This document shows, in pieces, positions 54,671 to 63,080 of a stretch of DNA of 64,000 bases. The notes under the pieces are model-generated. The model had not been told where the DNA came from. It was given only the letters and a program-made list of their open reading frames with translations, and made no database searches. The DNA is taken from NCBI RefSeq assembly GCF_022180385.2, contig NZ_BQME02000001.1:2796441-2860440 (forward strand), given 5' to 3'. How positions within the stretch are numbered: the stretch's first letter is position 1; each line of letters opens with the position of its first letter. Made by a program: the position numbers and the translations under genes. This DNA comes from Paenibacillus sp. L3-i20. GTDB lineage: Bacteria > Bacillota > Bacilli > Paenibacillales > Paenibacillaceae.

Positions 54671-57420
54671 GCTCCCGTTTAATATGGCGGATGGCTATTA
54701 GAAATTTGCGGTTGCAATGGAAGCAAACGCTTCTGACCGTATTTGCTGGGGCGATTGGAGCGATGTTAATTACGATCAGCTTCGTCAATTATAATTCAAT
54801 CAAACAAAGCAGTGAAGATTGGCTTGATTCACGTCTTGGTTCAATTAGTTGGAGATTAACACCAGAATCAACTCAGTCTACTGGTTTTTCTGAGAAGGAG
54901 ATAGCAATTTTACGTAATTATGTAGCGACAACAGCAGTATCGTATCGACTGCTGCCCTATGTCTCAGTGGAGGCGTCTATTGTTACACAAGCAGCTTCAG
55001 TTGATGAGATAGAAGCTTTAAAGTCACTGAATATGCTTGGGTTTCAGATGGATGACGCTGCTTTACTCGACTATGAAAAAGCAACGTTATGGAGCAACGG
55101 GTTAGAAGACAATGAGCTTATTATAAATACAGAGATAGCTAAATTGTTAAAGGTGGAGGAAGGAGAAACGGTAACAGTAACAACGGAGATTGGCAGCAAG
55201 ATATTGCGAATTAAAGAAATAATAAAGCAAAAAGGACTGGCTGGATTTCGTGAATCGAACGCATTCGCCGGTACAATAATAGCAACAGAGAACACGGTAA
55301 GGGAGTTAGCAAGCATCAAAAAAACGTTCTATCCTTCACTATTAGTCGGAACGGTAGATCCATTGCTAACTGATCACTCGATATTCCCGACTGGCGAAGT
55401 GAAATTTCGTACAGAGTATTTAATGGCAGCTTATAAATCTAAGGCTGATGGAATGAAACTGACACTGTTCCTCAGTTTTATAAGCGCAGTTGCTGTAGTA
55501 TCTAGTATTCTTTTTATGCGACAGGTACTGATTATGATCGCAAATACAAGAAATGAGATCTATGGCATCTTGAAAGCAATTGGCTTATCGAGCGGGCAAA
55601 TAGGCACTATATTTTTGATAGAATCGTTATTGCTTTCGATAACTAGCACGGTGAGTGGGCTGCTTGCAGGGAGTGGAATTGGCTATCTCCTTGTAAAAAT
55701 ATTTTATGGTACGTATAAGGATGAGCTAGCACGGATGACAGGAGAACATATTCCTATACATCCTCATTTTTCAGTTGGTGGAAGTTTACTCCTATTTGCT
55801 ATTATTTTGTTTCTTCTATTCATTGTTTCGATAATTGCGGCTCGCAGAGCAGGAAAAGCAAACATTATCGCAGCTATCCGAGGAGATGTTAATTATCAAG
55901 AGAGGCTGGCCGGTCGTCGCAGTGTAATAAAAAGGATAGGGATCGCGCTGGGCATTTTCTCGACTGTTGTACATGTTGTTTTTGCATTTATTGATTATCC
56001 TGAAGTTAATGGTGGATCATTGCCTATTATTTTATTGACTTGGATAGCGACCTGTATAACGGTACAGATGTTTGCTTTATATGCGCTTGATAAAGCGAGC
56101 AGACCTATTCGATGGCTGCTTTCTTTGATTAGAATTCCGCAACTTTCCATTATGTTAGCAATCAAATATCCGAGAGGAGCGAGAAATCGCACTTATACAG
56201 CCAGTCTGCTATTTGCATTAGCAATGATGATGATTACGTTCACTACTGTGCTAACGCAGCTTATTATGAATACTAGCGATGTGGAACAAACGGAGCAGAG
56301 GGTAATTGGACATGGGGGATTCTCAGCATACCGCACAATTGATGAACGGATAAAGATAGAAGAAGTTGTAGCCAATGATTCTTTTATTCAAAAGAATACA
56401 AAAGGCGTATTATTTGTAGAACCATTCATGATTAATTTTAAAGAGAATGCTCTCGCACAGTCGGTTATTCCAGTTACAAAAGAGTTGCTTTTGGGAGATA
56501 CGATACCTTTATTAGAGCGATCCCCCCAGTTTGCTACGGATGAGGAAGCGTGGAAAGCAGTAGGTAGCAGTGAAAACTACATCATCTTGCCCCATTATTA
56601 TTGGAAGGAATCAACATCCGACCAAAGTGTGACTAGCGTGACTGCAGGAGATTCTATTACTTTACCGGTCTACGAGCACAAAGTCACTCGAAAAATTGGA
56701 AGTGAGTGGAAAGTATTGAGAGAGATTCCATTTGTCGTGGCTGGAATTGCACCGGATACAACAAAAGCTCATTTAATAGACTTTTGGGGTTTAACGTATA
56801 TGCATCCCACGGTTGTAGAAGAGCTTCGTCCACATGGCTTTAAATGGTTGAATCAGACCGATCTGGGTTTTGCGCTTTTTAGGTTTGATTATAAAAATAT
56901 ACTACTTGCCACTCAGTTGGAAGAACGGTTTGTCATTAACGGCATATTGAATTTTTCTGTTCCCTATATAAACAATAGTGCTGAACAAATGATTAATAGG
57001 CAGCTCGGAATCGGGTTTGTTGGATTCACCTTATTTTCAGCTCTGATCGGTCTAATGGGACTTGCTATTATTCAGTATAGAGCGGTGAAAGAAAGAGGAA
57101 AACAAATTGCGATGATGCGCTGCGTTGGCGTATCCAGTAAGCAATTGTATTGGATGTTCTTTATCGAAGGGTTCATCATTAGTGCACTTGGTATATTGGT
57201 AGGATGGGCTGTTGGTTCGAGTGGAGCTAATATAATGATACATTCTGACAAAAGTGAAACTATTCCAAGTGGAGAAGTGTTGTCGCTTCACTATCCGTTC
57301 GAGATTTTGCTTCCTATTATATGCGGCCTGCTGATAATGGCGATGATATTGAATATATTGCCCGCTCGCGCAGCGCTTAAGCTAAAAGCCGCCGACGCGC
57401 TGCGAAGGAGCAATGAATAA
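54664..57420 (+). CDS. large FtsX-domain ABC permease
   Basis: 918 residues, unusually large. A first membrane helix at ~18-40 is followed by an extracellular region (~45-260), an FtsX domain with three helices (~265-400, LFLSFISAVAVVSSILFMRQV), two to three central helices (~425-510), a second large outside region (~540-770) and a second FtsX domain (~785-910, ending NILPARAALKLKAADALRR). This duplicated LolE/YknZ-like form works as a mechanotransmission-type transporter rather than an importer. With the ATPase it may remove antimicrobial peptides or lipids, or act on the envelope; the kinase operon favours stress sensing. Confidence 0.93.
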   Translation: MLGSRLIWRMAIRNLRLQWKQTLLTVFAGAIGAMLITISFVNYNSIKQSSEDWLDSRLGSISWRLTPESTQSTGFSEKEIAILRNYVATTAVSYRLLPYVSVEASIVTQAASVDEIEALKSLNMLGFQMDDAALLDYEKATLWSNGLEDNELIINTEIAKLLKVEEGETVTVTTEIGSKILRIKEIIKQKGLAGFRESNAFAGTIIATENTVRELASIKKTFYPSLLVGTVDPLLTDHSIFPTGEVKFRTEYLMAAYKSKADGMKLTLFLSFISAVAVVSSILFMRQVLIMIANTRNEIYGILKAIGLSSGQIGTIFLIESLLLSITSTVSGLLAGSGIGYLLVKIFYGTYKDELARMTGEHIPIHPHFSVGGSLLLFAIILFLLFIVSIIAARRAGKANIIAAIRGDVNYQERLAGRRSVIKRIGIALGIFSTVVHVVFAFIDYPEVNGGSLPIILLTWIATCITVQMFALYALDKASRPIRWLLSLIRIPQLSIMLAIKYPRGARNRTYTASLLFALAMMMITFTTVLTQLIMNTSDVEQTEQRVIGHGGFSAYRTIDERIKIEEVVANDSFIQKNTKGVLFVEPFMINFKENALAQSVIPVTKELLLGDTIPLLERSPQFATDEEAWKAVGSSENYIILPHYYWKESTSDQSVTSVTAGDSITLPVYEHKVTRKIGSEWKVLREIPFVVAGIAPDTTKAHLIDFWGLTYMHPTVVEELRPHGFKWLNQTDLGFALFRFDYKNILLATQLEERFVINGILNFSVPYINNSAEQMINRQLGIGFVGFTLFSALIGLMGLAIIQYRAVKERGKQIAMMRCVGVSSKQLYWMFFIEGFIISALGILVGWAVGSSGANIMIHSDKSETIPSGEVLSLHYPFEILLPIICGLLIMAMILNILPARAALKLKAADALRRSNE

Positions 57421-57433
57421 TGACAGGAATGGA

Positions 57434-57868
57434 TTATCTGCCGTTAAATGCGCTTAACATCCATACATGTTTTTCTAATGCTATATGGATGGCAAGAAAA
57501 GCATCAGCAGTTGTTTCGTCACCTACAGCTTGTGCTGCTTCCATACCTTCCTTTAATTCACCAATAATAAGCGTGTAGTCAGCAATTAGCTGATCGACCA
57601 TTTCTACAGCTGTTTCTTGCCCGTTTGCTTCTTTTACGCTGGAAGCTTCTAAATAGTCACTCATTCTTGCAAGGGGTTGTCCTTTTACAGCTAGTAAACG
57701 CTCAGCTAATTCATCTACATTAAGGGCAGCCTCTTCGTAAAATAGTTGGAACTTTTCATGCAAGGTGAAAAACTGGGAGCCCTTCACATACCAATGGTAA
57801 TTGTGCAATTTAATGTAGAGAACGCTCCAGTTGGCAATTTGACGATTAAGATGTTGTTGAATAGTCAT
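57434..57868 (-). CDS. dps: Dps/MrgA-type DNA-protecting ferritin
   Basis: 144 residues from the ATG at 57868 (AAAGGATG upstream). Four-helix Dps fold with the dimer-interface ferroxidase residues in [20 protein letters not shown] (His, Asp/Glu) and [19 protein letters not shown]. It stores iron as ferric oxide, consuming peroxide. A perfect PerR box sits on its promoter, 145 bp upstream, so peroxide and manganese/iron control is expected. Single gene. Confidence 0.94.
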   Translation of the reverse strand: MTIQQHLNRQIANWSVLYIKLHNYHWYVKGSQFFTLHEKFQLFYEEAALNVDELAERLLAVKGQPLARMSDYLEASSVKEANGQETAVEMVDQLIADYTLIIGELKEGMEAAQAVGDETTADAFLAIHIALEKHVWMLSAFNGR

Positions 57869-58013
57869 GTTTATCATCCTTTCAAAATGGTTAATTAGTT
57901 ATGAGATGTATCGTACTTCCGCAAACAGTTCCAAACTTCGTGTTAGTTTGTTCCAAATAGAGGTGTGAAATACGGTCAAAATATATTCGTTGATATTTAG
58001 ATCAATTCCTTGT
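57869..58013 (-). other. 144-nt leader of dps
   Basis: Between the predicted start of transcription (~58012) and the ribosome binding site no gene or hairpin is evident. The length is longer than usual and may carry extra control. Confidence 0.4.
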
Positions 58014-58047
58014 TTATAATTATTATAAATCAAAGTCCATTTGTCAA
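58014..58047 (-). promoter_or_regulatory. PerR box overlapping a sigma-A promoter of dps
   Basis: Minus strand TTGACA (58047-58042), 17-bp spacer, AATAAT (58024-58019). The sequence TTATAATTATTATAA at 58014-58028 is a perfect match to the PerR consensus TTATAATNATTATAA and covers the -10 region. Confidence 0.88.
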
Positions 58048-58160
58048 GTGAATAACTTCCATTAAGTTAAGATACGAGGATATGCTTCCTGATAAGAAGT
58101 TTCATGATTCATTATTCTGCTCTAACGTAGTCCTATAATGGAATACATGATTGTTGCAAC

Positions 58161-58210
58161 AAAAAAAGGTGCTCTCTCTGCTGAATTGCGCAGAGGGAAT
58201 ACCTTTTACG
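58161..58210. terminator. terminator downstream of trxB
   Basis: AAAAAAGGT pairs with ACCTTTT, with CTCTCTGC/GCAGAGGG inside. Confidence 0.65.
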
Positions 58211-58256
58211 ATTATTGTCTATAACTGCTTATATGGAGCATCTATACGATTGATTT

Positions 58257-59198
58257 TTATGCGTGCTGCAATTCATGTTCAAGCGACTCCAAGTAACGTT
58301 CGCAATCTAGAGCTGCCATACAGCCGCTGCCAGCAGCAGTTATCGCTTGACGATAAGTAGTATCTTGAACGTCACCACAAGCGAACACACCTGGAATATT
58401 TGTTGATGTAGTACCTGGCTTAACAAGGATATAACCTTGTTCATCAGTATCAATTTGACCACCAAGGAAACCAGTGTTCGGTGTATGACCGATAGCAACG
58501 AAGACACCGTCGGCTTCAAGCAGTTCTTCTTGACCAGTTTCGTTATTACGGACACGAAGACCTTTAAGGCCATTGTCCCCAGCAACTACTTCAAGAGGTG
58601 TACGATTTAAGCTCCATGCAACCTTTTCATTGCTGCGGGCACGGTCTTGCATAATTTTGGAGGCACGAAGCTCATCACGGCGATTCACTAGTCGAACTTC
58701 AGTAGCAAAACGTGTAAGGAAGCCAGCTTCCTCCATAGCGGAATCACCACCGCCGATCACGATAATTTTTTTGCCACGGAAGAAGAAGCCATCACAAGTT
58801 GCGCATGTGCTTACACCACGACCTATGTTTTCTTGTTCGCCCGGAATACCTAAATATTTGGCGGACGCACCTGTTGAGATAATGATTGACTGAGCCTGCA
58901 ACTGACCATGTCCTTCAACTTCAAGTGTGTAAGGGCGCTTGCTGAAGTCAATGCTTTTGACAGAGCCTGTTTTGAATGTTGCACCGAATCGTTGTGCTTG
59001 TTTACGCATATTGGACATTAACTCGCTTCCGAGAATGCCTTCAGGGAAACCGGGGAAGTTCTCAACTTCAGTTGTTGTAGTAAGTTGTCCGCCAGGCTGC
59101 CAGCCTTCGATCACTAGCGGTTCCATGTTAGCGCGGGCCAAGTAAATAGCAGCAGTAAGACCAGCAGGTCCAGTTCCGATAATAATTGTTTTTTCCAT
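58257..59198 (-). CDS. trxB: thioredoxin reductase
   Basis: 313 residues, full length, GGAGGG before the ATG. FAD-binding GTGPAGLTAAIYLARA, redox-active CATC in VSTCATCDGFFF, NADPH-binding GGGDSAMEEAGFL and C-terminal FACGDVQDTTYRQAITAAGSG. It reduces thioredoxin with NADPH. Housekeeping gene; it also supplies the cytoplasmic reducing power opposite to the external MauE/TlpA-type oxidising pair at 42-43 kb, but no link is implied. Confidence 0.96.
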   Translation of the reverse strand: MEKTIIIGTGPAGLTAAIYLARANMEPLVIEGWQPGGQLTTTTEVENFPGFPEGILGSELMSNMRKQAQRFGATFKTGSVKSIDFSKRPYTLEVEGHGQLQAQSIIISTGASAKYLGIPGEQENIGRGVSTCATCDGFFFRGKKIIVIGGGDSAMEEAGFLTRFATEVRLVNRRDELRASKIMQDRARSNEKVAWSLNRTPLEVVAGDNGLKGLRVRNNETGQEELLEADGVFVAIGHTPNTGFLGGQIDTDEQGYILVKPGTTSTNIPGVFACGDVQDTTYRQAITAAGSGCMAALDCERYLESLEHELQHA

Positions 59199-59246
59199 AG
59201 GATAACCCTCCGGTCAAGTAAAGTAATAGATGAATGTTAATCTAAA

Positions 59247-59273
59247 ATTATAACAAACTGTAACAAATGTCAA
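59247..59273 (-). promoter_or_regulatory. trxB promoter with extended -10
   Basis: Minus strand TTGACA (59273-59268), only 15 bp spacer, then TGTTATAAT, i.e. a TG extension before a perfect TATAAT (59252-59247). The short spacer may mean dependence on an activator such as Spx, as known for trxB in Bacillus. Confidence 0.6.
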
Positions 59274-59388
59274 TACAGTTCATCTAACATTCATTTTCTT
59301 AAATAACCTAGAATATTTTTTCTTGAGATTATAACTTTCTAATTAGTATTCAATAATAAAAGAGGGTATAGTGAAAGGGAAATTGCGA

Positions 59389-59405
59389 CTCCCAGCCTTG
59401 GGGAG
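59389..59405 (+). other. small hairpin in the galU leader
   Basis: CTCCC and GGGAG flank AGCCTTG just before the GAGAGGAG ribosome binding site of galU; it might modulate translation. Confidence 0.3.
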
Positions 59406-59423
59406 AGAGGAGCTTTATCGATT

Positions 59424-60293
59424 ATGGCTAACCAGATTCGAAAGGCCATTATACCAGCAGGAGGTCTAGGCACACGATTCCTTCCGGCGACAAAAGCTCA
59501 ACCGAAAGAAATGTTACCAATTATCGATAAGCCGGCTATTCAATATATTGTAGAAGAGGCAGTGCAATCAGGCATTGAAAGTATTGTTATCGTAAGCGGC
59601 AGAAATAAGCGAGCGATTGAAGATCATTTTGACAAATCTGTGGAGTTGGAAGCTGAACTTGAAGCACGGAATAATGAGATTTTGTTATCTGTGGTGAAGG
59701 AGATATCACAACTTGCGGATATTTATTATGTGCGCCAGAAAGAACCATTAGGTCTTGGACATGCAGTATTATGCGCACGTCGTTTTATTGCTGATGAGCC
59801 GTTTGCAGTGTTGCTTGGCGACGATATATTAACCTCTGAACCGCCATGCTTGAAGCAAATGATCGATATATATGAAGAAAGTCAATCCTCGGTTGTTGCT
59901 GTTATGGAAGTTCCTTGGGATCAAACACATAAATACGGAATTGTTGACATAGAACAAGAGAAACGGGTATCCGTTGTACGCAATATCGTAGAGAAACCAG
60001 CCCATGGTGAAGCACCATCCAATTATGCGGTAGTTGGCAGATATGTACTTGATCCGATTATATTCGGATTGCTCGAAAAGGCTAAACCAGGCAAAGCCGG
60101 AGAAATTCAATTGACAGATAGCTTGCAGGAATTGAGACGGATGGCGTCGTTAACAGCCTTTCGATTCGATGGACGTCGACATGATGTAGGGGACAAGCTA
60201 GGCTTCGTCCGGGCAACAATCGATTTCGCATTGGAACGAGATGATTTGTCTGAGGATATTCGCAAGTATATGATGGAGAGACTCGGATTGTAA
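59424..60293 (+). CDS. galU: UTP-glucose-1-phosphate uridylyltransferase
   Basis: 289 residues. The N-terminal nucleotidyltransferase signature KAIIPAGGLGTRFLPATKAQ with PKEMLPI is diagnostic, followed by IDKPAIQYIVEEAV, VLLGDDI (metal-binding Asp) and the KPGKAGEIQLTDSLQEL block. It makes UDP-glucose for teichoic-acid glycolipid anchors (a pathway link to the LtaS-like protein at 22-24 kb), exopolysaccharide and galactose use. GAGAGGAG upstream; a terminator follows. Confidence 0.96.
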   Translation: MANQIRKAIIPAGGLGTRFLPATKAQPKEMLPIIDKPAIQYIVEEAVQSGIESIVIVSGRNKRAIEDHFDKSVELEAELEARNNEILLSVVKEISQLADIYYVRQKEPLGLGHAVLCARRFIADEPFAVLLGDDILTSEPPCLKQMIDIYEESQSSVVAVMEVPWDQTHKYGIVDIEQEKRVSVVRNIVEKPAHGEAPSNYAVVGRYVLDPIIFGLLEKAKPGKAGEIQLTDSLQELRRMASLTAFRFDGRRHDVGDKLGFVRATIDFALERDDLSEDIRKYMMERLGL

Positions 60294-60381
60294 TGATTGA
60301 GAAACTTGAATTGTAATGACTGAGCGATTTTATTGGATAGGATACTCCATGCAGGTCAATGAAAAAGCATTGCGTAAAATT

Positions 60382-60415
60382 AACAGCGCAAGGATTATCT
60401 TGTGCTGTTTTTATT
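60382..60415 (+). terminator. terminator after galU
   Basis: AACAGCGCAAG pairs with CTTGTGCTGTT (one G-T wobble), followed by TTTATTTT. Confidence 0.8.
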
Positions 60416-60549
60416 TTGCCAGTAAGACAAAAGGTAACTTGCAAGTTGATTTTCCCACTATTTTGAAATGGTGATTTTTTACTATTTGTTATAGAATAGA
60501 GAAAGAGAGTAGATAGAGATAGAGAACATAGGCTGGGAGTTGAATGTAA

Positions 60550-61827
60550 GTGTATTGCCATCATTGCGTAAGAGATTTTTCGGATGAAGCAATTTTTTGC
60601 AGTCAGTGCGGCAGAAGGCTACATTCTTATAAAATACTGCAAGTGGATGAAAATGCGATTTGGCCAGGCGAGCAAATGGAAGGTGCTGCATCGTTAGAAG
60701 TAATTAGTGTGCGAAACGATATTCAGCGTATTGCTATTTCGGGGGAAGGTAGCGTAATCCAATCGGAAGCAATGCAATCGAAAAAAAACTGGATCATGCC
60801 AATTAGTTTACTTTGTCTAGCATTCATTGTTACGGCATCGGTATTTTACTATTTCCAATATGAAAAAAATATAAATGAAGATGTACTTAATCTTCAAACG
60901 GAAGCAAAAACTGCGGCACTTGGCGGGGAATATAAGAAGGCGCTGGATCTACTATCTAAGGCTGCTAAGGTTCGTCCTGCTTTTGCACCTATTAAAGCCG
61001 ACAAAGATATTATTCAGCATGTAATAGAGGTGAAATTGATAGCTGATGATGTGGAGAAGCAGCTGTCTAACAATAAAATTAAGGACGCTGAAGCTGGAGT
61101 TAATCTTCTTAGGTCTGAGCTTAGTGGTCATAAGGAACCGATCTATGACAAACTCAGGGAGAGACTTGATGCGCTTCAGATGAAGATGACGATTCAACAA
61201 TTACAAAAACAGCTTGAGACACTTGTTACAGTGGAAGAACATGCCGATATGCTAAAAGTGGTCAATGGATTGTTTGGTGAAGAAGCAATTGCATTAAAGG
61301 ATCGAGTTTTAGTTGGTATCCGTAAACTTACTTTAGCAGAAGTAGAAGGGCTCTTGAAGAGAAAAAACTTCACAGATGCGTTGTCCGTCGTAGAAGAGTC
61401 ACTTTTTTTGGTAAAAGGGGATGCTGACCTAACCTCTTTAATGAAGCGTGTCGAGGATGAACAGAAGCGATACGAACAAGCGGAGCAGCAAAGGATTGAG
61501 CAAGCGATGCAGCGAGCAGCTGAAGAAGATTTAATTAATCAGACTGCAGCCGTAGAAGTCGTAAGCACGGATCATACATTAGATGAATTTGGTGATTTAA
61601 CAATTGTTGGTGTTATGAAAAATGCTGCAACAAGACCGATATACGAAGTAAAAGTTGAATTTACTGTGCAAAGCATGGATGGCGAAGTTTTCGGTAAAGG
61701 ATCTGCATCAGCAACTCCTAATTATATCGAGCCAGGTGAGCAATTGAGCTATACTGCGACGATTTATGGTGTAAATACAAAGGATGTCGTCGTTGTTGTA
61801 GATCATGCCACATGGTACTTGGACTAG
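60550..61827 (+). CDS. zinc-ribbon membrane protein with helical and FxLYD-like outer domains
   Basis: 425 residues, GTG start after GGGAG. The N-terminal zinc ribbon is CHHC...CSQCGRR (Cys pairs at ~3/6 and ~17/20). One membrane helix lies at ~82-104, then a long helical TPR-like/coiled region at ~110-320 and a C-terminal beta domain (~335-425: LDEFGDLTIVGVMKNAATRP, then EPGEQLSYTATIYG) resembling FxLYD. The layout puts the ribbon in the cytoplasm and the rest outside. It ends 11 bases before an HtrA-like protease gene, so the two are one operon. Function unknown. Confidence 0.8.
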   Translation: MYCHHCVRDFSDEAIFCSQCGRRLHSYKILQVDENAIWPGEQMEGAASLEVISVRNDIQRIAISGEGSVIQSEAMQSKKNWIMPISLLCLAFIVTASVFYYFQYEKNINEDVLNLQTEAKTAALGGEYKKALDLLSKAAKVRPAFAPIKADKDIIQHVIEVKLIADDVEKQLSNNKIKDAEAGVNLLRSELSGHKEPIYDKLRERLDALQMKMTIQQLQKQLETLVTVEEHADMLKVVNGLFGEEAIALKDRVLVGIRKLTLAEVEGLLKRKNFTDALSVVEESLFLVKGDADLTSLMKRVEDEQKRYEQAEQQRIEQAMQRAAEEDLINQTAAVEVVSTDHTLDEFGDLTIVGVMKNAATRPIYEVKVEFTVQSMDGEVFGKGSASATPNYIEPGEQLSYTATIYGVNTKDVVVVVDHATWYLD

Positions 61828-61838
61828 GGGGGCATAGA

Positions 61839-62969
61839 ATGAAAAAACAAATGTGGGTTGGCATTTTGGGTTCCATCCTTATTCTTTGTGCAGGGGTATT
61901 AGTAAGCATTACAATACGTTTAGAAATACCAAAGCAATTAAATGGTAAGCCAATGCTAGCTATCGGAGAAATTAAGAAATCGTTGAAGGATGTTATTTTT
62001 GAAACACAGAAGTTAGTTGTTATGATAGAAACCGAAACAGGCTTACAGGGGTCAGGATTCCTATATAACCGTGAGGGCGACCTTATTACAAATGCTCATG
62101 TAGTCTACGGTGTTCGTAATGTTCGAGTAAAGATGGCTGATGCTCGCGAACTTGAAGGTGAAGTCATCGGTATTAGTACAGATGTAGATTTAGCAGTGGT
62201 TCGTGTAAAAGAGCTTGCTGGAAAAGAGCCATTAACACTCGTACGGTATGAAAACGGTGAGGTTGGTGACGACGTATTGGCTGTAGGCAGTCCTCTCGGA
62301 TTTCAGAACACCGTGACGACAGGCATCATCAGCGGCGTAGGTCGAAGCTTTCAGATCGATTCCTACAACTATAAAGACGTATATCAAATTTCAGCACATA
62401 TTGCTCCTGGCAATAGTGGAGGACCACTTGTTGATATGAGAACAGGCGCTGTTCTAGGCATTAACTCTGCGGGGGTTGAGGAAGGTGGAATTGGCTTCAG
62501 CATTCCTCTGTCGAATGTACTTGGGATGGCTGAAGGATGGTCAAAAAAGCCAATGACAATGCTTCCTGACCTTTTGTTAACGGAAGATCCTACAGTTACA
62601 GATGGAGAGAAGCAATCACAGGATGAAGCATCTATAGATAAACTTGCTAGTTACTTAGTTACGCACTTTTATGACAGTCTCAATAATAGCGATTATGTTT
62701 ATGCATACTCACTACTTGGAGGAACCTGGAAAGAAGGTACCAGTTACGTGAAGTTTCGAGAAGGTTACTTGACTACCCGAAATGTCGTAATTGATGATAT
62801 GCATGTCACTAGCAAAGATGAGGAAGCTATTGTGACGGCAGTTATCTCCGTAGATGAAAGAAAGAATGGAGAAAATGTATTAAGTAAGTACCAAGTGAAA
62901 TATAAAGTTGGATATGAAAATGATCAACTAAAGCTGATTACCGGAAAAGGAAAGGTAATAAGTAAATAG
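61839..62969 (+). CDS. membrane-anchored HtrA-like serine protease without PDZ domain
   Basis: 376 residues from the ATG at 61839 (AGGGGGG upstream). N-terminal anchor at ~6-28. Trypsin-like S1C protease (~60-250) with His in ITNAHVVYG, Asp in STDVDLAVVRV and Ser in APGNSGGPLVD. Where HtrA proteins carry PDZ domains this one has an NTF2-like C-terminal domain (~265-375: YLVTHFYDSLNNSDYVYAYSLL). It degrades or refolds exported proteins. Its tie to the zinc-ribbon protein suggests a two-part envelope system. Confidence 0.9.
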   Translation: MKKQMWVGILGSILILCAGVLVSITIRLEIPKQLNGKPMLAIGEIKKSLKDVIFETQKLVVMIETETGLQGSGFLYNREGDLITNAHVVYGVRNVRVKMADARELEGEVIGISTDVDLAVVRVKELAGKEPLTLVRYENGEVGDDVLAVGSPLGFQNTVTTGIISGVGRSFQIDSYNYKDVYQISAHIAPGNSGGPLVDMRTGAVLGINSAGVEEGGIGFSIPLSNVLGMAEGWSKKPMTMLPDLLLTEDPTVTDGEKQSQDEASIDKLASYLVTHFYDSLNNSDYVYAYSLLGGTWKEGTSYVKFREGYLTTRNVVIDDMHVTSKDEEAIVTAVISVDERKNGENVLSKYQVKYKVGYENDQLKLITGKGKVISK

Positions 62970-62970
62970 C

Positions 62971-63008
62971 AAAATGCCCAGCAGGTCATTGACCTTCTGG
63001 GCATTTTT
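62971..63008 (+). terminator. terminator after the protease
   Basis: AAAATGCCCAG and AGGTCA pair with TGACCT and CTGGGCATTTT, with six T following. Confidence 0.9.
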
Positions 63009-63080
63009 TGCTATTTCGAGTTTACTGGAAGTACGAAGCTTTGAATAATAGGCGAAAGAGTATATAGGTTTCTATAGGTA

